A stretch of 64,000 nt of DNA from Soonwooa buanensis (GCF_900167905.1 NZ_FUYZ01000003.1:62001-126000); one strand, 5' to 3'; positions 32,460 through 41,972 are shown, numbered from the stretch's first letter. A program made the numbers and translations. The notes: generated from the letters alone by a model not told the origin.

Positions 32460-34340
32460 TTATTTTAATTGCTCAAAACTACGTTTGATGAAGTCTGTTA
32501 AATCCTTTCCTTTTAGTAGGTTTTGAGATAGTTTTGCAAGATCCAAAGCTTGTTGGATTTTTGCGTTTTTAGAGTCTGAATTGTCCGTTTTAAGAATGTC
32601 AGAAGCCAAGTCGCTGTTAGCATTAACCACCAAATTGTACATCTCTGGGAAGTTACCAAACATCGACGGCGCGCCCATCTGCTGCATGTCCTTCATACGA
32701 CGCATAAACTCTGGTTGCGTAATGCTAAATGGTGCATCGTTGCTATCCAAATCTTCTAACTGAACAGTGTAAGTCTGCGAGTTAATCGCTTCTTCAATAG
32801 ATTTTTTAAGATTTTCTTTTTCGCCGTCGTTAAGTTTTGCAATAACTGGTTCGTCTTTCTCAATCAATTTGTTGATGTTATCGGCATCAACTCTTGCAAA
32901 AGTAACTTTGTCTTTTGTACTTTCTAATTTCTGAATAAGATGCGGTACCAAAGGCGAATCCATCAACAGAACTTCGTAACCTTTAGCTTTCGCCGTTTGG
33001 ATGTAGCTGTCTTGCAGGTCTGTGTTGGAAGCATAAAGAATAACTGTTTTTCCGTTTTTATCGGTTTGTTTGTCTTTAATGTTTTCGATTAATTCGTCCC
33101 AAAGAAGATATTTTCCATCGGTTGTTGGATAAAGCATAAACTTGTCCGACTTCTCGTAGAACTTGTCTTCCGTCACCATTCCGTATTCGATAACCACTTT
33201 GATGTCATTCCATTTTTGTTCGTAGTCTTCGCGGTTGTTACGGATAAGTTCTACCATTTTGTCTGCCACTTTTTTCGTGATGTAAGACGAAATTTTCTTA
33301 ACCGCACCATCTGCTTGTAAGTACGATCTAGAAACATTTAGCGGAATATCTGGAGAGTCGATAACGCCACGCAGCAACATCAAAAAGTCAGGAACAATGC
33401 CTTTAACTTCGTCCGTTACAAAAACTTGATTTTGATAAAGTTGAATTTTATCTTTTTCGATGTTTAAGCTGTTTGATAGTTTCGGAAAGAATAAAATCCC
33501 GGTCAAATTAAATGGATAATCAACATTAAGATGAATATGGAACAAAGGATCTTCAAATTGCATTGGATACAACTCGCTGTAGAATTTTTTGTAATCTTCA
33601 TCGGTTAATTCAGATGGATTTTTTGTCCAAGCTGGATTCGGGTTGTTGATGATGTCATCCACTTCAATTGTTTCGGGTTTTGCATCTTCGGCAGCGCCTT
33701 CTGGTAAAGGAAGTGTTTCCGTTTTTGTTCCAAATTTAATTGGAATTTGGTTGAAGCGGTTGTACTTAAGAAGTAATTCTCGGATTTTGAAATCGTCCAA
33801 AAATTCGGTAGAATCTTCTGCAATGTGGAGTAGGATTTCGGTTCCGCGATCCGATTTGTCCGTTTCTTCCAAAGTGAATTCTGGGCTTCCGTCGCAAATC
33901 CAATGTACTGCAGGTTCGTCTTTATAAGACTTTGTGAAGATTTCTACTTTGTCGGCTACCATAAAAGCAGAGTAGAAGCCAAGACCAAAATGTCCGATAA
34001 TGCCAGCATCTTTTGCCGAATCTTTATATTTTTCTAAAAACTCTTCAGCACCCGAAAATGCCACTTGGTTGATGTATTTTTCAACTTCTTCGGCAGTCAT
34101 CCCAAGACCTTGGTCTTTGATGCTGATTGTTTTTGCGTCTTTGTCGATTTTGACCTCAATCATTGGGTTGCCATATTCTACTTTGGCTTCGCCGATGTTG
34201 ATAAGGTGTTTTAGTTTGGTTGTTGCATCCGTCGCATTAGAGATCAATTCTCTAAGGAATATTTCGTGGTCGCTGTAAAGAAATTTTTTAATAAGTGGGA
34301 AGATGTTTTCCACTGATACATTAATCTTTCCTGTAGACAT
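32460..34340 (-). CDS. htpG: molecular chaperone HtpG (Hsp90)
   Basis: 626 residues from ATG at 34340 (MSTGKINVSVENIFPLIKKF). A longer in-frame reading to 34586 overlaps the methyltransferase gene and adds non-Hsp90 sequence, so it is rejected. The N-terminal ATPase domain shows FLRELISNATDAT, DQGLGM and GHFGLGFYSAFMVADKV. Middle and C-terminal dimerisation domains follow. It is an ATP-dependent cytosolic chaperone. It lies 13 bases after the methyltransferase gene and ends at a clear terminator. Confidence 0.96.
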   Translation of the reverse strand: MSTGKINVSVENIFPLIKKFLYSDHEIFLRELISNATDATTKLKHLINIGEAKVEYGNPMIEVKIDKDAKTISIKDQGLGMTAEEVEKYINQVAFSGAEEFLEKYKDSAKDAGIIGHFGLGFYSAFMVADKVEIFTKSYKDEPAVHWICDGSPEFTLEETDKSDRGTEILLHIAEDSTEFLDDFKIRELLLKYNRFNQIPIKFGTKTETLPLPEGAAEDAKPETIEVDDIINNPNPAWTKNPSELTDEDYKKFYSELYPMQFEDPLFHIHLNVDYPFNLTGILFFPKLSNSLNIEKDKIQLYQNQVFVTDEVKGIVPDFLMLLRGVIDSPDIPLNVSRSYLQADGAVKKISSYITKKVADKMVELIRNNREDYEQKWNDIKVVIEYGMVTEDKFYEKSDKFMLYPTTDGKYLLWDELIENIKDKQTDKNGKTVILYASNTDLQDSYIQTAKAKGYEVLLMDSPLVPHLIQKLESTKDKVTFARVDADNINKLIEKDEPVIAKLNDGEKENLKKSIEEAINSQTYTVQLEDLDSNDAPFSITQPEFMRRMKDMQQMGAPSMFGNFPEMYNLVVNANSDLASDILKTDNSDSKNAKIQQALDLAKLSQNLLKGKDLTDFIKRSFEQLK

Positions 34341-34353
34341 AATTGTGTTTATT

Positions 34354-34962
34354 TTATGAGTTAATTTTCTTGAAGTTGCAAAACAAAAAATTCTGAGTAG
34401 TGTCAAAAGGCGTTTTGTGATCTTGGGTAAAACATTCGATTTTTTCGAAATTGTTTTGCAAAAGATTTTCCATGCTGCTTTCGCTGTATTGTGTAATGTC
34501 GAGACCGCTGCACTTAAGAGGTCCATCCGTTGAGAATGTGCCAATAACCAAATTTCCGTTGAGATTATTTTCCAGTAAATCAACATAAGTTTGGATGTCT
34601 TTTTTCTCTGTTAAAAAATGAAAAGTCGCACGATCGTGCCAAATATCGTAAGTCTCATTGGGTTGGAATTTTGTAATGTCCGAAACAATCCATTTGATTT
34701 TTGAAGCCTCGTCGCCTAATCTTGTTTTGGCGTTTTCGATCGCTGCTTCTGAAATGTTAAGTACCGTAATGTCTTGAAATCCTAAATCCAAAAGCGATTG
34801 CACAAAACTACCATCACCACCGCCAACATCAATAATTTTTGAATTTTTATCGGCATTAAGTGATTGAATAAGCTTAAGCGAAGTTGCATATTCATCTTGC
34901 GTCCAGCTCATTTGCTCTGGTGTTTTGTTTTCGTAGACATTTTCCCAATGTTGTTGACTCAT
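34354..34962 (-). CDS. class I SAM-dependent methyltransferase
   Basis: 202 residues. The SAM-binding motif I is IIDVGGGDGSFVQSLLDLG (about 43-61); the acidic residue ending strand 2 is less clear, and IVSDI follows near 92. DIWHDRATFHFL is a conserved stretch in the TehB/Methyltransf type group. The substrate is not known. It directly precedes htpG by 13 bases, so co-transcription is likely. Confidence 0.85.
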   Translation of the reverse strand: MSQQHWENVYENKTPEQMSWTQDEYATSLKLIQSLNADKNSKIIDVGGGDGSFVQSLLDLGFQDITVLNISEAAIENAKTRLGDEASKIKWIVSDITKFQPNETYDIWHDRATFHFLTEKKDIQTYVDLLENNLNGNLVIGTFSTDGPLKCSGLDITQYSESSMENLLQNNFEKIECFTQDHKTPFDTTQNFLFCNFKKINS

Positions 34963-35050
34963 ACTTTTTGTTTGTTTTTAAAACTCAAAAAAAATACCAG
35001 TCCCGAGAAAGTGACAATTTGTCTTTTTGGTGGAGAATATTGCTAAGAAT

Positions 35051-35134
35051 GTGCGCCCCGACGGAGCCGGAACTCCTTTTGCGAGAGGCTATGCCGAGCA
35101 AAAGAGTGGGAGGCGGAGGCGGAAAAGGCGCCCA
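35051..35134 (-). repeat. intergenic hairpin element, family A copy 5
   Basis: On the minus strand: left box TTTTCCGCCTCCGCC, stem ACTCTTTTGC/GCAAAAGGAGT closing the loop TCGGCATAGCCTCTC, right box with GTCGGGGCGCAC. The loop is identical to copy 2; the stem differs but still pairs. Confidence 0.6.
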
Positions 35135-35150
35135 AATAAAAGAAATAAAA

Positions 35151-35182
35151 AAGGATTCTAAGCAGTTAGAATCCTTTTTTGA
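35151..35182 (-). terminator. intrinsic terminator after lon
   Basis: AAGGATTCTAA/TTAGAATCCTT with a 4-base loop and T tracts on both sides. It lies 17 bases after the lon stop on the minus strand. Confidence 0.85.
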
Positions 35183-35198
35183 TATGGATATGAAAAAT

Positions 35199-37595
35199 TT
35201 AAACAATTGCTAAATCTACGACTTCGCTCATTTTGCTTACGTAGTTGACTTTCAGGTGTTTTAGATAGTCTTTGTTGATTTCTTCGACATCTTTTCGGTT
35301 GGCTTCGCAAAGAATAACTTCTTTGATGCCAGCACGCGTAGCCGCCAAAAGCTTTTCTTTGATACCGCCCACTGGCAGGACTTTTCCACGAAGTGTGATC
35401 TCGCCAGTCATCGCCAAATGAGGTTTCACAGATTTGTTTTTGTAACTCGACACCATCGACGTCAACATTGCGATACCAGCCGACGGTCCATCTTTTGGTG
35501 TAGCGCCTTCTGGAACGTGGACGTGGATGTTTTTGTTTTCTAAATCTTCGGCGCTAATTCCTAGTTCTTCATAATGTGCTTTGATGTATTCTAGCGCAAT
35601 CGTCGCTGACTCTTTCATCACGTTGCCAAGGTTACCCGTCATCGTCAAAGTACCTTTGCCTTTAGACAAAATACTCTCGATAAACAAGATGTCGCCGCCG
35701 ACGCTGGTCCAAGCCAAACCTGTCACAACGCCAGGAACTTTGCTGACTTCGGACAACGTGCTAGGACGCGGAACGCCCAATATTTCGTCGATTTTCTCAA
35801 CAGAAATTTTTGGATCGTAATCATTTTCCATCGCGATTTGTAAAGCTACCCAACGTGCGATAGACGCAATACGCTTTTCCAAAGTTCGGACACCACTTTC
35901 TGAAGTGTGCGCATCGATGATATGTTTGATTTCAGGATTTCCTAGTTTGAAAGCTTTTGAATCCAAACCAGTTTCTGAAAGTTGTTTTTTGATAAGGTGA
36001 CGTTTTGCGATTTCGATTTTTTCTTCCAACGTATAACCCGCAATGCTGATCAATTCCATGCGATCCAAAAGTGGTCGTTGGATTTCGCTAAGGTTGTTGG
36101 CTGTCGCAATAAACATCACTTTCGATAAATCGTAACCCATTTCTAAGAAGTTGTCGTAGAAACTGTTGTTTTGTTCTGGATCCAAAACTTCTAACATTGC
36201 TGAGCTTGGATCGCCATGCATACCTTTTCCGAGTTTGTCGATTTCGTCCAAAATAATCACAGGATTTGATGTTCCAGACTTTTTAATAGATTGAAGAATT
36301 CGACCTGCCATCGCACCAATATAGGTTTTTCTGTGACCGCGGATTTCGGATTCGTCGTGAAGACCACCCAAAGAAACGCGAACGTATTTTCTTCCCAAAG
36401 CATCAGCAATCGACTTTCCTAGCGAAGTTTTACCAACGCCTGGAGGACCAGAAAGACAAAGGATTGGTGATTTCATATCGCTTTTTAGTTTTAGAACAGC
36501 GATATGCTCCAAAATTCTTTTCTTAATATCTTCTAAACCGAAATGCTCTTTGTCCAAAATCTTTTCAGCTTTCTTTAAATCGAAAACGTCTTTAGAATAT
36601 TTTTCCCAAGGTAAGTCCGTGAAGAAATCCAAATAATTACGTTGTACGTTGTAATCTGGCGAATTCGGGTGTTGGCGTTGTAGACGTTGCAATTCTTTTT
36701 GGAAATGCGCCTCAACATCTGCTGGCCATTTTAGTTTAGCTGCTTTGTTTTTAAACTCGTCAACATCAGAATCTGGTCCACCGCCCAATTCTTCTTGAAT
36801 AGTTCTTATTTGTTGATTAAGGAAATATTCGCGTTGTTGTTTATCAAGATCTTTGCTTGTCTTTTGATGAATTAGATTTTTTAATTCTAAAAGACGGAAA
36901 TCTTCATGCATCATTTCGTAAAGCAATTCGGCGCGTTTTGCTAAAGATTTTTCTTCTAAAAGACGTTGCTTTTTCTCAAAAGTAAAATTACCATTGGCTG
37001 CAATAAAGTTGAGTAAATCCTCTGCTTCATTAATGTTTTTAATTGCGAAATTTGCGGCCGTTGGGATGTTAGGATCGATTTCGATAATCTTCATCGCCAA
37101 GTCTTTGATGTTCTCTATCAAAGCTTCAAATTCTTCCTTGTTGCGAGAATTAGTGTCTTTTATAAGCGTTAATTTCGCAGTTAAGTATGGATCGCGTCCT
37201 TCAAAATTTTTGATTTTGAAACGTTTGATTCCTCGAGTTATCGCTGTGATATTGCCTTCAGGAAGTTTTATGATTTTTACAACTTTCGCTAAAGTTCCAA
37301 TTGTGTAAAGATCTTTATCAGCAGGATTATCTTCATTCGGGTTTTTCTGAGTCAAAATCCCAACCAGTTGGTTAGATTGCATGGCATCTTCCAATAGTTT
37401 TTTTGACTTTTCGCGTCCTGCGGTAATTGGTGTTACAACTTTTGGGAACATCACCATATTGCGCACTGGCAAAATGGCGTACATCTCTTGGTCTAATTCT
37501 TTTTCAGTTGGTTCCGAAATATTAATTTCTTCAGCAACTAATCCGAATCCGTCTTCCAAAATAGCGTCAAAGTTGATATCTTCAAATTCTGTCAT
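35199..37595 (-). CDS. lon: ATP-dependent Lon protease
   Basis: 798 residues from ATG at 37595 (MTEFEDINFDAIL); a TTG six codons upstream is less likely. The N-terminal substrate-binding LON domain is followed by an AAA+ module with GPPGVGKTSLGKS (Walker A) and PVIILDEIDK (Walker B). The C-terminal Ser-Lys protease has Ser705 in KDGPSAG and Lys748 in GGIKEKLL. It degrades misfolded and regulatory proteins. A 15-bp palindrome lies 12 bases upstream of the start, and a terminator follows. Confidence 0.97.
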   Translation of the reverse strand: MTEFEDINFDAILEDGFGLVAEEINISEPTEKELDQEMYAILPVRNMVMFPKVVTPITAGREKSKKLLEDAMQSNQLVGILTQKNPNEDNPADKDLYTIGTLAKVVKIIKLPEGNITAITRGIKRFKIKNFEGRDPYLTAKLTLIKDTNSRNKEEFEALIENIKDLAMKIIEIDPNIPTAANFAIKNINEAEDLLNFIAANGNFTFEKKQRLLEEKSLAKRAELLYEMMHEDFRLLELKNLIHQKTSKDLDKQQREYFLNQQIRTIQEELGGGPDSDVDEFKNKAAKLKWPADVEAHFQKELQRLQRQHPNSPDYNVQRNYLDFFTDLPWEKYSKDVFDLKKAEKILDKEHFGLEDIKKRILEHIAVLKLKSDMKSPILCLSGPPGVGKTSLGKSIADALGRKYVRVSLGGLHDESEIRGHRKTYIGAMAGRILQSIKKSGTSNPVIILDEIDKLGKGMHGDPSSAMLEVLDPEQNNSFYDNFLEMGYDLSKVMFIATANNLSEIQRPLLDRMELISIAGYTLEEKIEIAKRHLIKKQLSETGLDSKAFKLGNPEIKHIIDAHTSESGVRTLEKRIASIARWVALQIAMENDYDPKISVEKIDEILGVPRPSTLSEVSKVPGVVTGLAWTSVGGDILFIESILSKGKGTLTMTGNLGNVMKESATIALEYIKAHYEELGISAEDLENKNIHVHVPEGATPKDGPSAGIAMLTSMVSSYKNKSVKPHLAMTGEITLRGKVLPVGGIKEKLLAATRAGIKEVILCEANRKDVEEINKDYLKHLKVNYVSKMSEVVDLAIV

Positions 37596-37606
37596 AATGT
37601 ATGATG

Positions 37607-37621
37607 ATGACAAATTGTCAT
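37607..37621. promoter_or_regulatory. 15-bp palindrome in the lon leader
   Basis: ATGACAA-A-TTGTCAT is a perfect inverted repeat with a single central base, 12 bases before the lon start. It is a candidate operator or leader hairpin; the regulator is unknown. Confidence 0.45.
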
Positions 37622-37736
37622 TTCTTTAAGGTGATAACTTATTGTCTTTCTATAAATTGCGGATAATAAGTCGATTAAATATTGAGTGGTATAATTTCAC
37701 AATTCCTATGCCACAACATTTTTTGTCATAGAAAGC

Positions 37737-37764
37737 AAAAATCCTCCGCAAGTTGGGAGGATTT
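37737..37764 (-). terminator. intrinsic terminator after sufS
   Basis: AAAATCCTCC and GGAGGATTTT form a 10-bp stem around GCAAGTTG, with a T tract (ATTTTTGC) on the minus strand. Confidence 0.82.
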
Positions 37765-37786
37765 TCAGATTATATTTTTTTTGTTG

Positions 37787-39007
37787 TTAAGCTAACATTC
37801 GTTGTGCTTTTTTAACGCCTTCGACCAATTTGTCGATTTCTTCAAAAGTATTGTAAACTGCGAAACTAGCTCTTACTGTCCCCGCGATATCAAAATACGC
37901 CATAATCGGTTGCGCACAGTGATGACCAGTTCTTACGGCAATTCCTTGTTTGTCGAGAATCATCCCTACATCCGACGAAATCCCAACGCCTTCTAGATTA
38001 AAAGAAATGGCGCCAGCACGATTGGCTTTTTCAGCATAAATTCTTAAGCCTTCGATTTCTAATAAATGTCTTTGTGCATATTCCAGTAAAGAATGTTCGT
38101 GTTGTTGGATGTATTCCAGACCTACAGATTCCATGAAGTCGATGGCTGCACCAAGTGCGATATTACCACCAACGTTGGGTGTTCCAGCTTCAAAACGGAA
38201 AGGTAAATCTGCGTAAGTTGTCTTTTCGAAACTACAAGTTGCAATCATCTCGCCGCCACCGTGGAAAGGTTGAAGCTTATTTAATGAAGATTCTTTTCCG
38301 TACAAAATCCCAGTTCCCATTGGTGCGTACATTTTGTGTCCAGAAAAAACAAGGAAATCGCAATCCATCTTCTGAACGTCTAATCGTAAATGTGGTGAAG
38401 ATTGTGCTGCATCAATTAATACAAACGCATTTGACAGTTTTCTAGTTTTTGCAATAATTTCTTCAACAGGATTAATAACACCAAGCGCATTCGAAATTTG
38501 ATTTAAAGAAACAATTTTCGTTTTTTCATTTAACCAAGAATCCAAAACATCGATTTGTAAAATGCCATTTTCGTTCATCGGAATAACGCGAAGTTTCGCA
38601 CCAGTTCTCTCGCAAAGCATTTGCCACGGAACAATATTCGAATGGTGTTCTAGATACGAAATAATGATTTCGTCATCTTTTTTAATCAAATTCGTAATCG
38701 CATAAGCAATCAAATTGATGCCTTCGGTCGTACCTTTTGTGAAAATAACTTCGTATTCGTGCTTTGCATTAATGAATTTCTGAACCTTTTGTCTTGCCAA
38801 TTCCATTTCTGTTGTAGCAAGTTGACTCAAAGTGTGGATGCCGCGATGTACGTTGGCGTTAATCGTTGTATAGTATTTTTCCCAAGTCTCTAAAACCGAA
38901 ATTGGCTTCTGAGAAGACGCACCGTTATCCAAGTAAACAAGAGGTTTTCCGTTGATTTCTTGGTCTAGAATTGGGAATTGATTTCTTATATTTTGAATGT
39001 CTAACAT
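37787..39007 (-). CDS. sufS: cysteine desulfurase SufS
   Basis: 406 residues, group II desulfurase. It releases sulfur from cysteine for Fe-S cluster assembly. The PLP lysine is Lys225 in FSGHKMYAPMGTG. The active-site Cys is Cys364 in RTGHHCAQPIM, with the short loop typical of SufS. TEGINLIAY and YLEHHSNIVPWQ are PLP-contact segments. It stands alone here, with its own -7 box and terminator; no other suf genes are next to it. Confidence 0.95.
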   Translation of the reverse strand: MLDIQNIRNQFPILDQEINGKPLVYLDNGASSQKPISVLETWEKYYTTINANVHRGIHTLSQLATTEMELARQKVQKFINAKHEYEVIFTKGTTEGINLIAYAITNLIKKDDEIIISYLEHHSNIVPWQMLCERTGAKLRVIPMNENGILQIDVLDSWLNEKTKIVSLNQISNALGVINPVEEIIAKTRKLSNAFVLIDAAQSSPHLRLDVQKMDCDFLVFSGHKMYAPMGTGILYGKESSLNKLQPFHGGGEMIATCSFEKTTYADLPFRFEAGTPNVGGNIALGAAIDFMESVGLEYIQQHEHSLLEYAQRHLLEIEGLRIYAEKANRAGAISFNLEGVGISSDVGMILDKQGIAVRTGHHCAQPIMAYFDIAGTVRASFAVYNTFEEIDKLVEGVKKAQRMLA

Positions 39008-39027
39008 GTTCTTTATTTAGAATGCTT

Positions 39028-39035
39028 CAAAGTTA
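39028..39035 (-). promoter_or_regulatory. -7 promoter box, sufS
   Basis: Minus strand TAACTTTG matches TAnnTTTG. Initiation is predicted ~14 bases before the sufS start. Confidence 0.55.
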
Positions 39036-39105
39036 CGGCAAATATTATTAATGAAGTTTAAATTGGTTTTAAATCATAATTTTAAAAATAATCAAATAGA
39101 AAACT

Positions 39106-39113
39106 TACATTTG
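39106..39113 (+). promoter_or_regulatory. -7 promoter box, DUF445 gene
   Basis: TACATTTG matches TAnnTTTG. Initiation is predicted near 39120, 23 bases before the ATG at 39143. Confidence 0.55.
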
Positions 39114-39142
39114 TTTGGAAAGCTATTTGATGCATCAAAACT

Positions 39143-40384
39143 ATGACAGATTCTGAGAAAAAAATACAGCTGCGAAATTATAAAATGCTAGCGACAGGAT
39201 TATTTTTGTTGATGGCTATCACATTTATCATCATGACCATAATCCAAAAGTCGACGCCATCGCATTGGGTTGGTTACATCCGTGCTTTCTCGGAAGCGGC
39301 GATGGTTGGTGCATTGGCGGATTGGTTTGCAGTGACAGCTTTGTTTCATCATCCGATGGGACTCAAGATTCCGCACACTAATTTGATCGAAAATAGTAAA
39401 GCAAAAATTGGCGATAATCTTGGAAATTTTGTTGTTGATAATTTTTTAGCACCAGAAAATATTCGACCTTATATTCTTAAATTAAAAGTTTCAGGATTTG
39501 CTGGAGAATGGATTGGTAAAGAGAAAAATCAGGATTTATTTGTGAATGAAGCTTCTAATATTTTGCTTGATATTTTACTAAAGTTGGACGATAAAGAGGT
39601 TGTCAATTTTATTTCGAACAAAGTAAAAGATATGACGGCTTCTATTAAAGTTAATAAACTTCTTGGTAATGGTTTGGAATATCTTATCCAAAAGAATGAT
39701 CATGAAACTTTGATCACGAATCTAAGTGGTCAGATTAAAACTTATATTCTTCAAAACCAGCAAATGGTGGAAGAACGTGTTGAAAAAGAAAGTTATTTTT
39801 TCGTTCCTAAATCTGTTGACCGAAAAATTTCGGAGAAGATTGTCTCGGGTTTAAGTCATTATTTTGAAGAAATTGAGAATGATCAACAACATCCTTTGCG
39901 AAAAGAAATTACATCGAAACTTTTGGTTTTTGCGGACGAAATAAAAACGGAAGCGAAATGGGAAAATGAATTTGATGTTATTAAAAATGAATTTTTGAAT
40001 GGTGAAAAACTCAATGAATATGCGTCTGATATTTGGTTATCTATAAAAGATTCTTTGCGAACAGAATTAACTTCTAAGACGTCAAGTTTAAAAATTTATA
40101 TCAAAAAAAATCTTAGCGAGTTATCCAATAATCTTCAAAATGATGAAGTTCTGCAAAAGAAAATTGACAGCTGGATTCGATTAACGGCTTACAAGTACAT
40201 TTTAAAAAATACTAAAGAAGCGGGCAACTTAATTAGTAATACCGTTGGAAACTGGGAAGGAAAAGAACTTAGTCGAAAACTAGAACTAGAAGTTGGAAAA
40301 GACCTGCAATTTATCCGTATTAATGGGACAATTGTTGGCGGTTTGGTTGGACTTCTAATTTATACTGTGGCGCAGTTTCTTTAA
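39143..40384 (+). CDS. DUF445 family membrane protein
   Basis: 413 residues. An N-terminal membrane helix (about 17-36) is followed by the family signature FSEAAMVGALADWFAVTALF and HPMGLKIPHTNLI. A long helical, probably cytoplasmic or periplasmic middle and a C-terminal membrane helix (IVGGLVGLLIYTVAQF) complete the DUF445/YheB-like layout. The function is unknown in all members. Its stop codon directly abuts the stop codon of the convergent GH3 gene, with no spacer or hairpin between them. Confidence 0.88.
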   Translation: MTDSEKKIQLRNYKMLATGLFLLMAITFIIMTIIQKSTPSHWVGYIRAFSEAAMVGALADWFAVTALFHHPMGLKIPHTNLIENSKAKIGDNLGNFVVDNFLAPENIRPYILKLKVSGFAGEWIGKEKNQDLFVNEASNILLDILLKLDDKEVVNFISNKVKDMTASIKVNKLLGNGLEYLIQKNDHETLITNLSGQIKTYILQNQQMVEERVEKESYFFVPKSVDRKISEKIVSGLSHYFEEIENDQQHPLRKEITSKLLVFADEIKTEAKWENEFDVIKNEFLNGEKLNEYASDIWLSIKDSLRTELTSKTSSLKIYIKKNLSELSNNLQNDEVLQKKIDSWIRLTAYKYILKNTKEAGNLISNTVGNWEGKELSRKLELEVGKDLQFIRINGTIVGGLVGLLIYTVAQFL

Positions 40385-41905
40385 TTACATTTCTTGATTT
40401 AAAACTAAAAGTGGATCAATATATTCGCGGTCGTTGCTCAATCTTGGGACTTTATTTTGTCCTCCTAATTTACCACGATTTGACATCCATTGGTAGAAAA
40501 GTTTCGGTTTTGCAATGTGGACAACAGGACGTTTTAATGTAATGTTATTATAACGTTTTGCTTCGTAATCAGAGTTAAGGGTTTTTAAAGTTTCATCAAA
40601 AATATTAATGAAGCTATCCAAAGATTCTGGTTGAGAAGTGAATTCGAAAATCCATTCGTGGGCGCCGCTTTCATTGCCCGTCATAAAAACTGGTGCGCCA
40701 GTAAAATCCGATACAAAAGCGTTGGTCTCGCGACATGCTTTCGCAATCGCATATTCGACATTGTCAATCATCAATTCTTCACCAAAAGCATTGATGTAAT
40801 GTTTGGTACGACCAGCGATTTTAATTCTGAAAGGACTTAATGAAGTGAATTTCACCGTGTCACCAATCATGTAACGCCAAAGTCCGCCGTTGGTTGTAAT
40901 CACCATGGCGTAGTTTTTATGAAGCTCAACTTCCGAAAGAGGAATCGCTTTTTGTAAACTTGTGCCGAAAGTATCCATCGGAATAAATTCGTAGAAAATG
41001 CCGTAATCTAGCATTAGCAACATTTCGTCGCTATCAGATCTGTCTTGGATGCCGAAAAATCCTTCCGAAGCATTGTAGATTTCGTAGTAACGAATAGGTT
41101 TTCCTGTAATTTGGTTGTATTGATCACGATAAGGCTTAAAACTAATTCCGCCGTGAAAAAATACTTCCAAGTTTGGCCAAAGATCCGTAATATATTGTTG
41201 GTTAGAGTCGTGAAGAACGCGTCGTAGAAGTACCATCATCCAACTCGGAACGCCTGTTAAACTGCCGACATCTTGTTTAACAACTTCGGAAACGATGGCT
41301 TTTAGCTTACTTTCCCATTCGGACATTAACGATACTTTTTTGCTTGGCGTATTGATGATTTCTACCCAAAAAGGTAAGTTTTCAATAAGAATTGCAGAAA
41401 GGTCACCAAATTTTGTATTGAAGTTTTGATACATTTCTGAACTTCCACCAAGTCTTAAATTTTTATGTTGGAATAAACCACTTTCTGGATGGTTGTTGAC
41501 ATAAATCGATATTAAATCTTTTCCAGCTTTGTAATGACAATCTTCGAGACTTTCATCAGAAATAGGAATGAATTTGCTTTTCGCATTAGTTGTCCCTGAA
41601 GATTTTGCAAAATGTTTAATTTGTCCAGGCCAGATAATATCCTTCATGCCTTGGCGAGCTTTTTCGATATAAGGCTCGTAATCTTCGTAGGTTACAATTG
41701 GGACATTGTTTTGAAAATCTCGATAATTCGAAATATCTTTAAAACCATAATTTTTCCCGTAAACAGTATCTTCGGCGTGAAACAATTGCGAGAATAAAAC
41801 ACCTTTTTGAGTTTCTATAGGATGGTCTATAAAATTATTGATTTGGTCTATTCGTTGTCGAATAAACCAGTTAACTACGGTGTTAAACATTGCTTTGGTC
41901 GCCAT
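40385..41905 (-). CDS. GH3 family acyl-adenylating enzyme-like protein
   Basis: 506 residues. GH3 proteins belong to the ANL superfamily; plant members join amino acids to jasmonate or auxin, but the bacterial substrates are unknown. The ATP-binding motif is AKSSGTTNAKSKFIPIS (about 104-120). Further conserved segments are GGISFKPY, YNASEGFFGIQD, and AGRTKHYINAFGEELM, the hinge region. A start at Met6 (41890, MFNTVVNWF) is possible because the -7 box at 41911 places initiation right at the annotated start. Confidence 0.88.
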   Translation of the reverse strand: MATKAMFNTVVNWFIRQRIDQINNFIDHPIETQKGVLFSQLFHAEDTVYGKNYGFKDISNYRDFQNNVPIVTYEDYEPYIEKARQGMKDIIWPGQIKHFAKSSGTTNAKSKFIPISDESLEDCHYKAGKDLISIYVNNHPESGLFQHKNLRLGGSSEMYQNFNTKFGDLSAILIENLPFWVEIINTPSKKVSLMSEWESKLKAIVSEVVKQDVGSLTGVPSWMMVLLRRVLHDSNQQYITDLWPNLEVFFHGGISFKPYRDQYNQITGKPIRYYEIYNASEGFFGIQDRSDSDEMLLMLDYGIFYEFIPMDTFGTSLQKAIPLSEVELHKNYAMVITTNGGLWRYMIGDTVKFTSLSPFRIKIAGRTKHYINAFGEELMIDNVEYAIAKACRETNAFVSDFTGAPVFMTGNESGAHEWIFEFTSQPESLDSFINIFDETLKTLNSDYEAKRYNNITLKRPVVHIAKPKLFYQWMSNRGKLGGQNKVPRLSNDREYIDPLLVLNQEM

Positions 41906-41910
41906 ATCAA

Positions 41911-41918
41911 CAAATATA
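41911..41918 (-). promoter_or_regulatory. -7 promoter box, GH3 gene
   Basis: Minus strand TATATTTG matches TAnnTTTG and ends 5 bases before the ATG at 41905. This implies a leaderless message or use of the internal ATG at 41890. Confidence 0.55.
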
Positions 41919-41972
41919 ATAATTTTGAGCCTATTTTGTTAGCTGAAATTTAGTTTTAACAAGATTTTTAAA

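Noticed and set aside
34341-34586. An N-terminal extension of htpG in the same frame
   Set aside because: It overlaps the methyltransferase gene, has no Hsp90-like sequence, and MSTGKINVS at 34340 is the normal HtpG start.
40382-40387. Directly abutting stop codons of the DUF445 and GH3 genes with no terminator
   Set aside because: Unusual but not informative on its own; convergent genes in compact genomes often share 3' ends.
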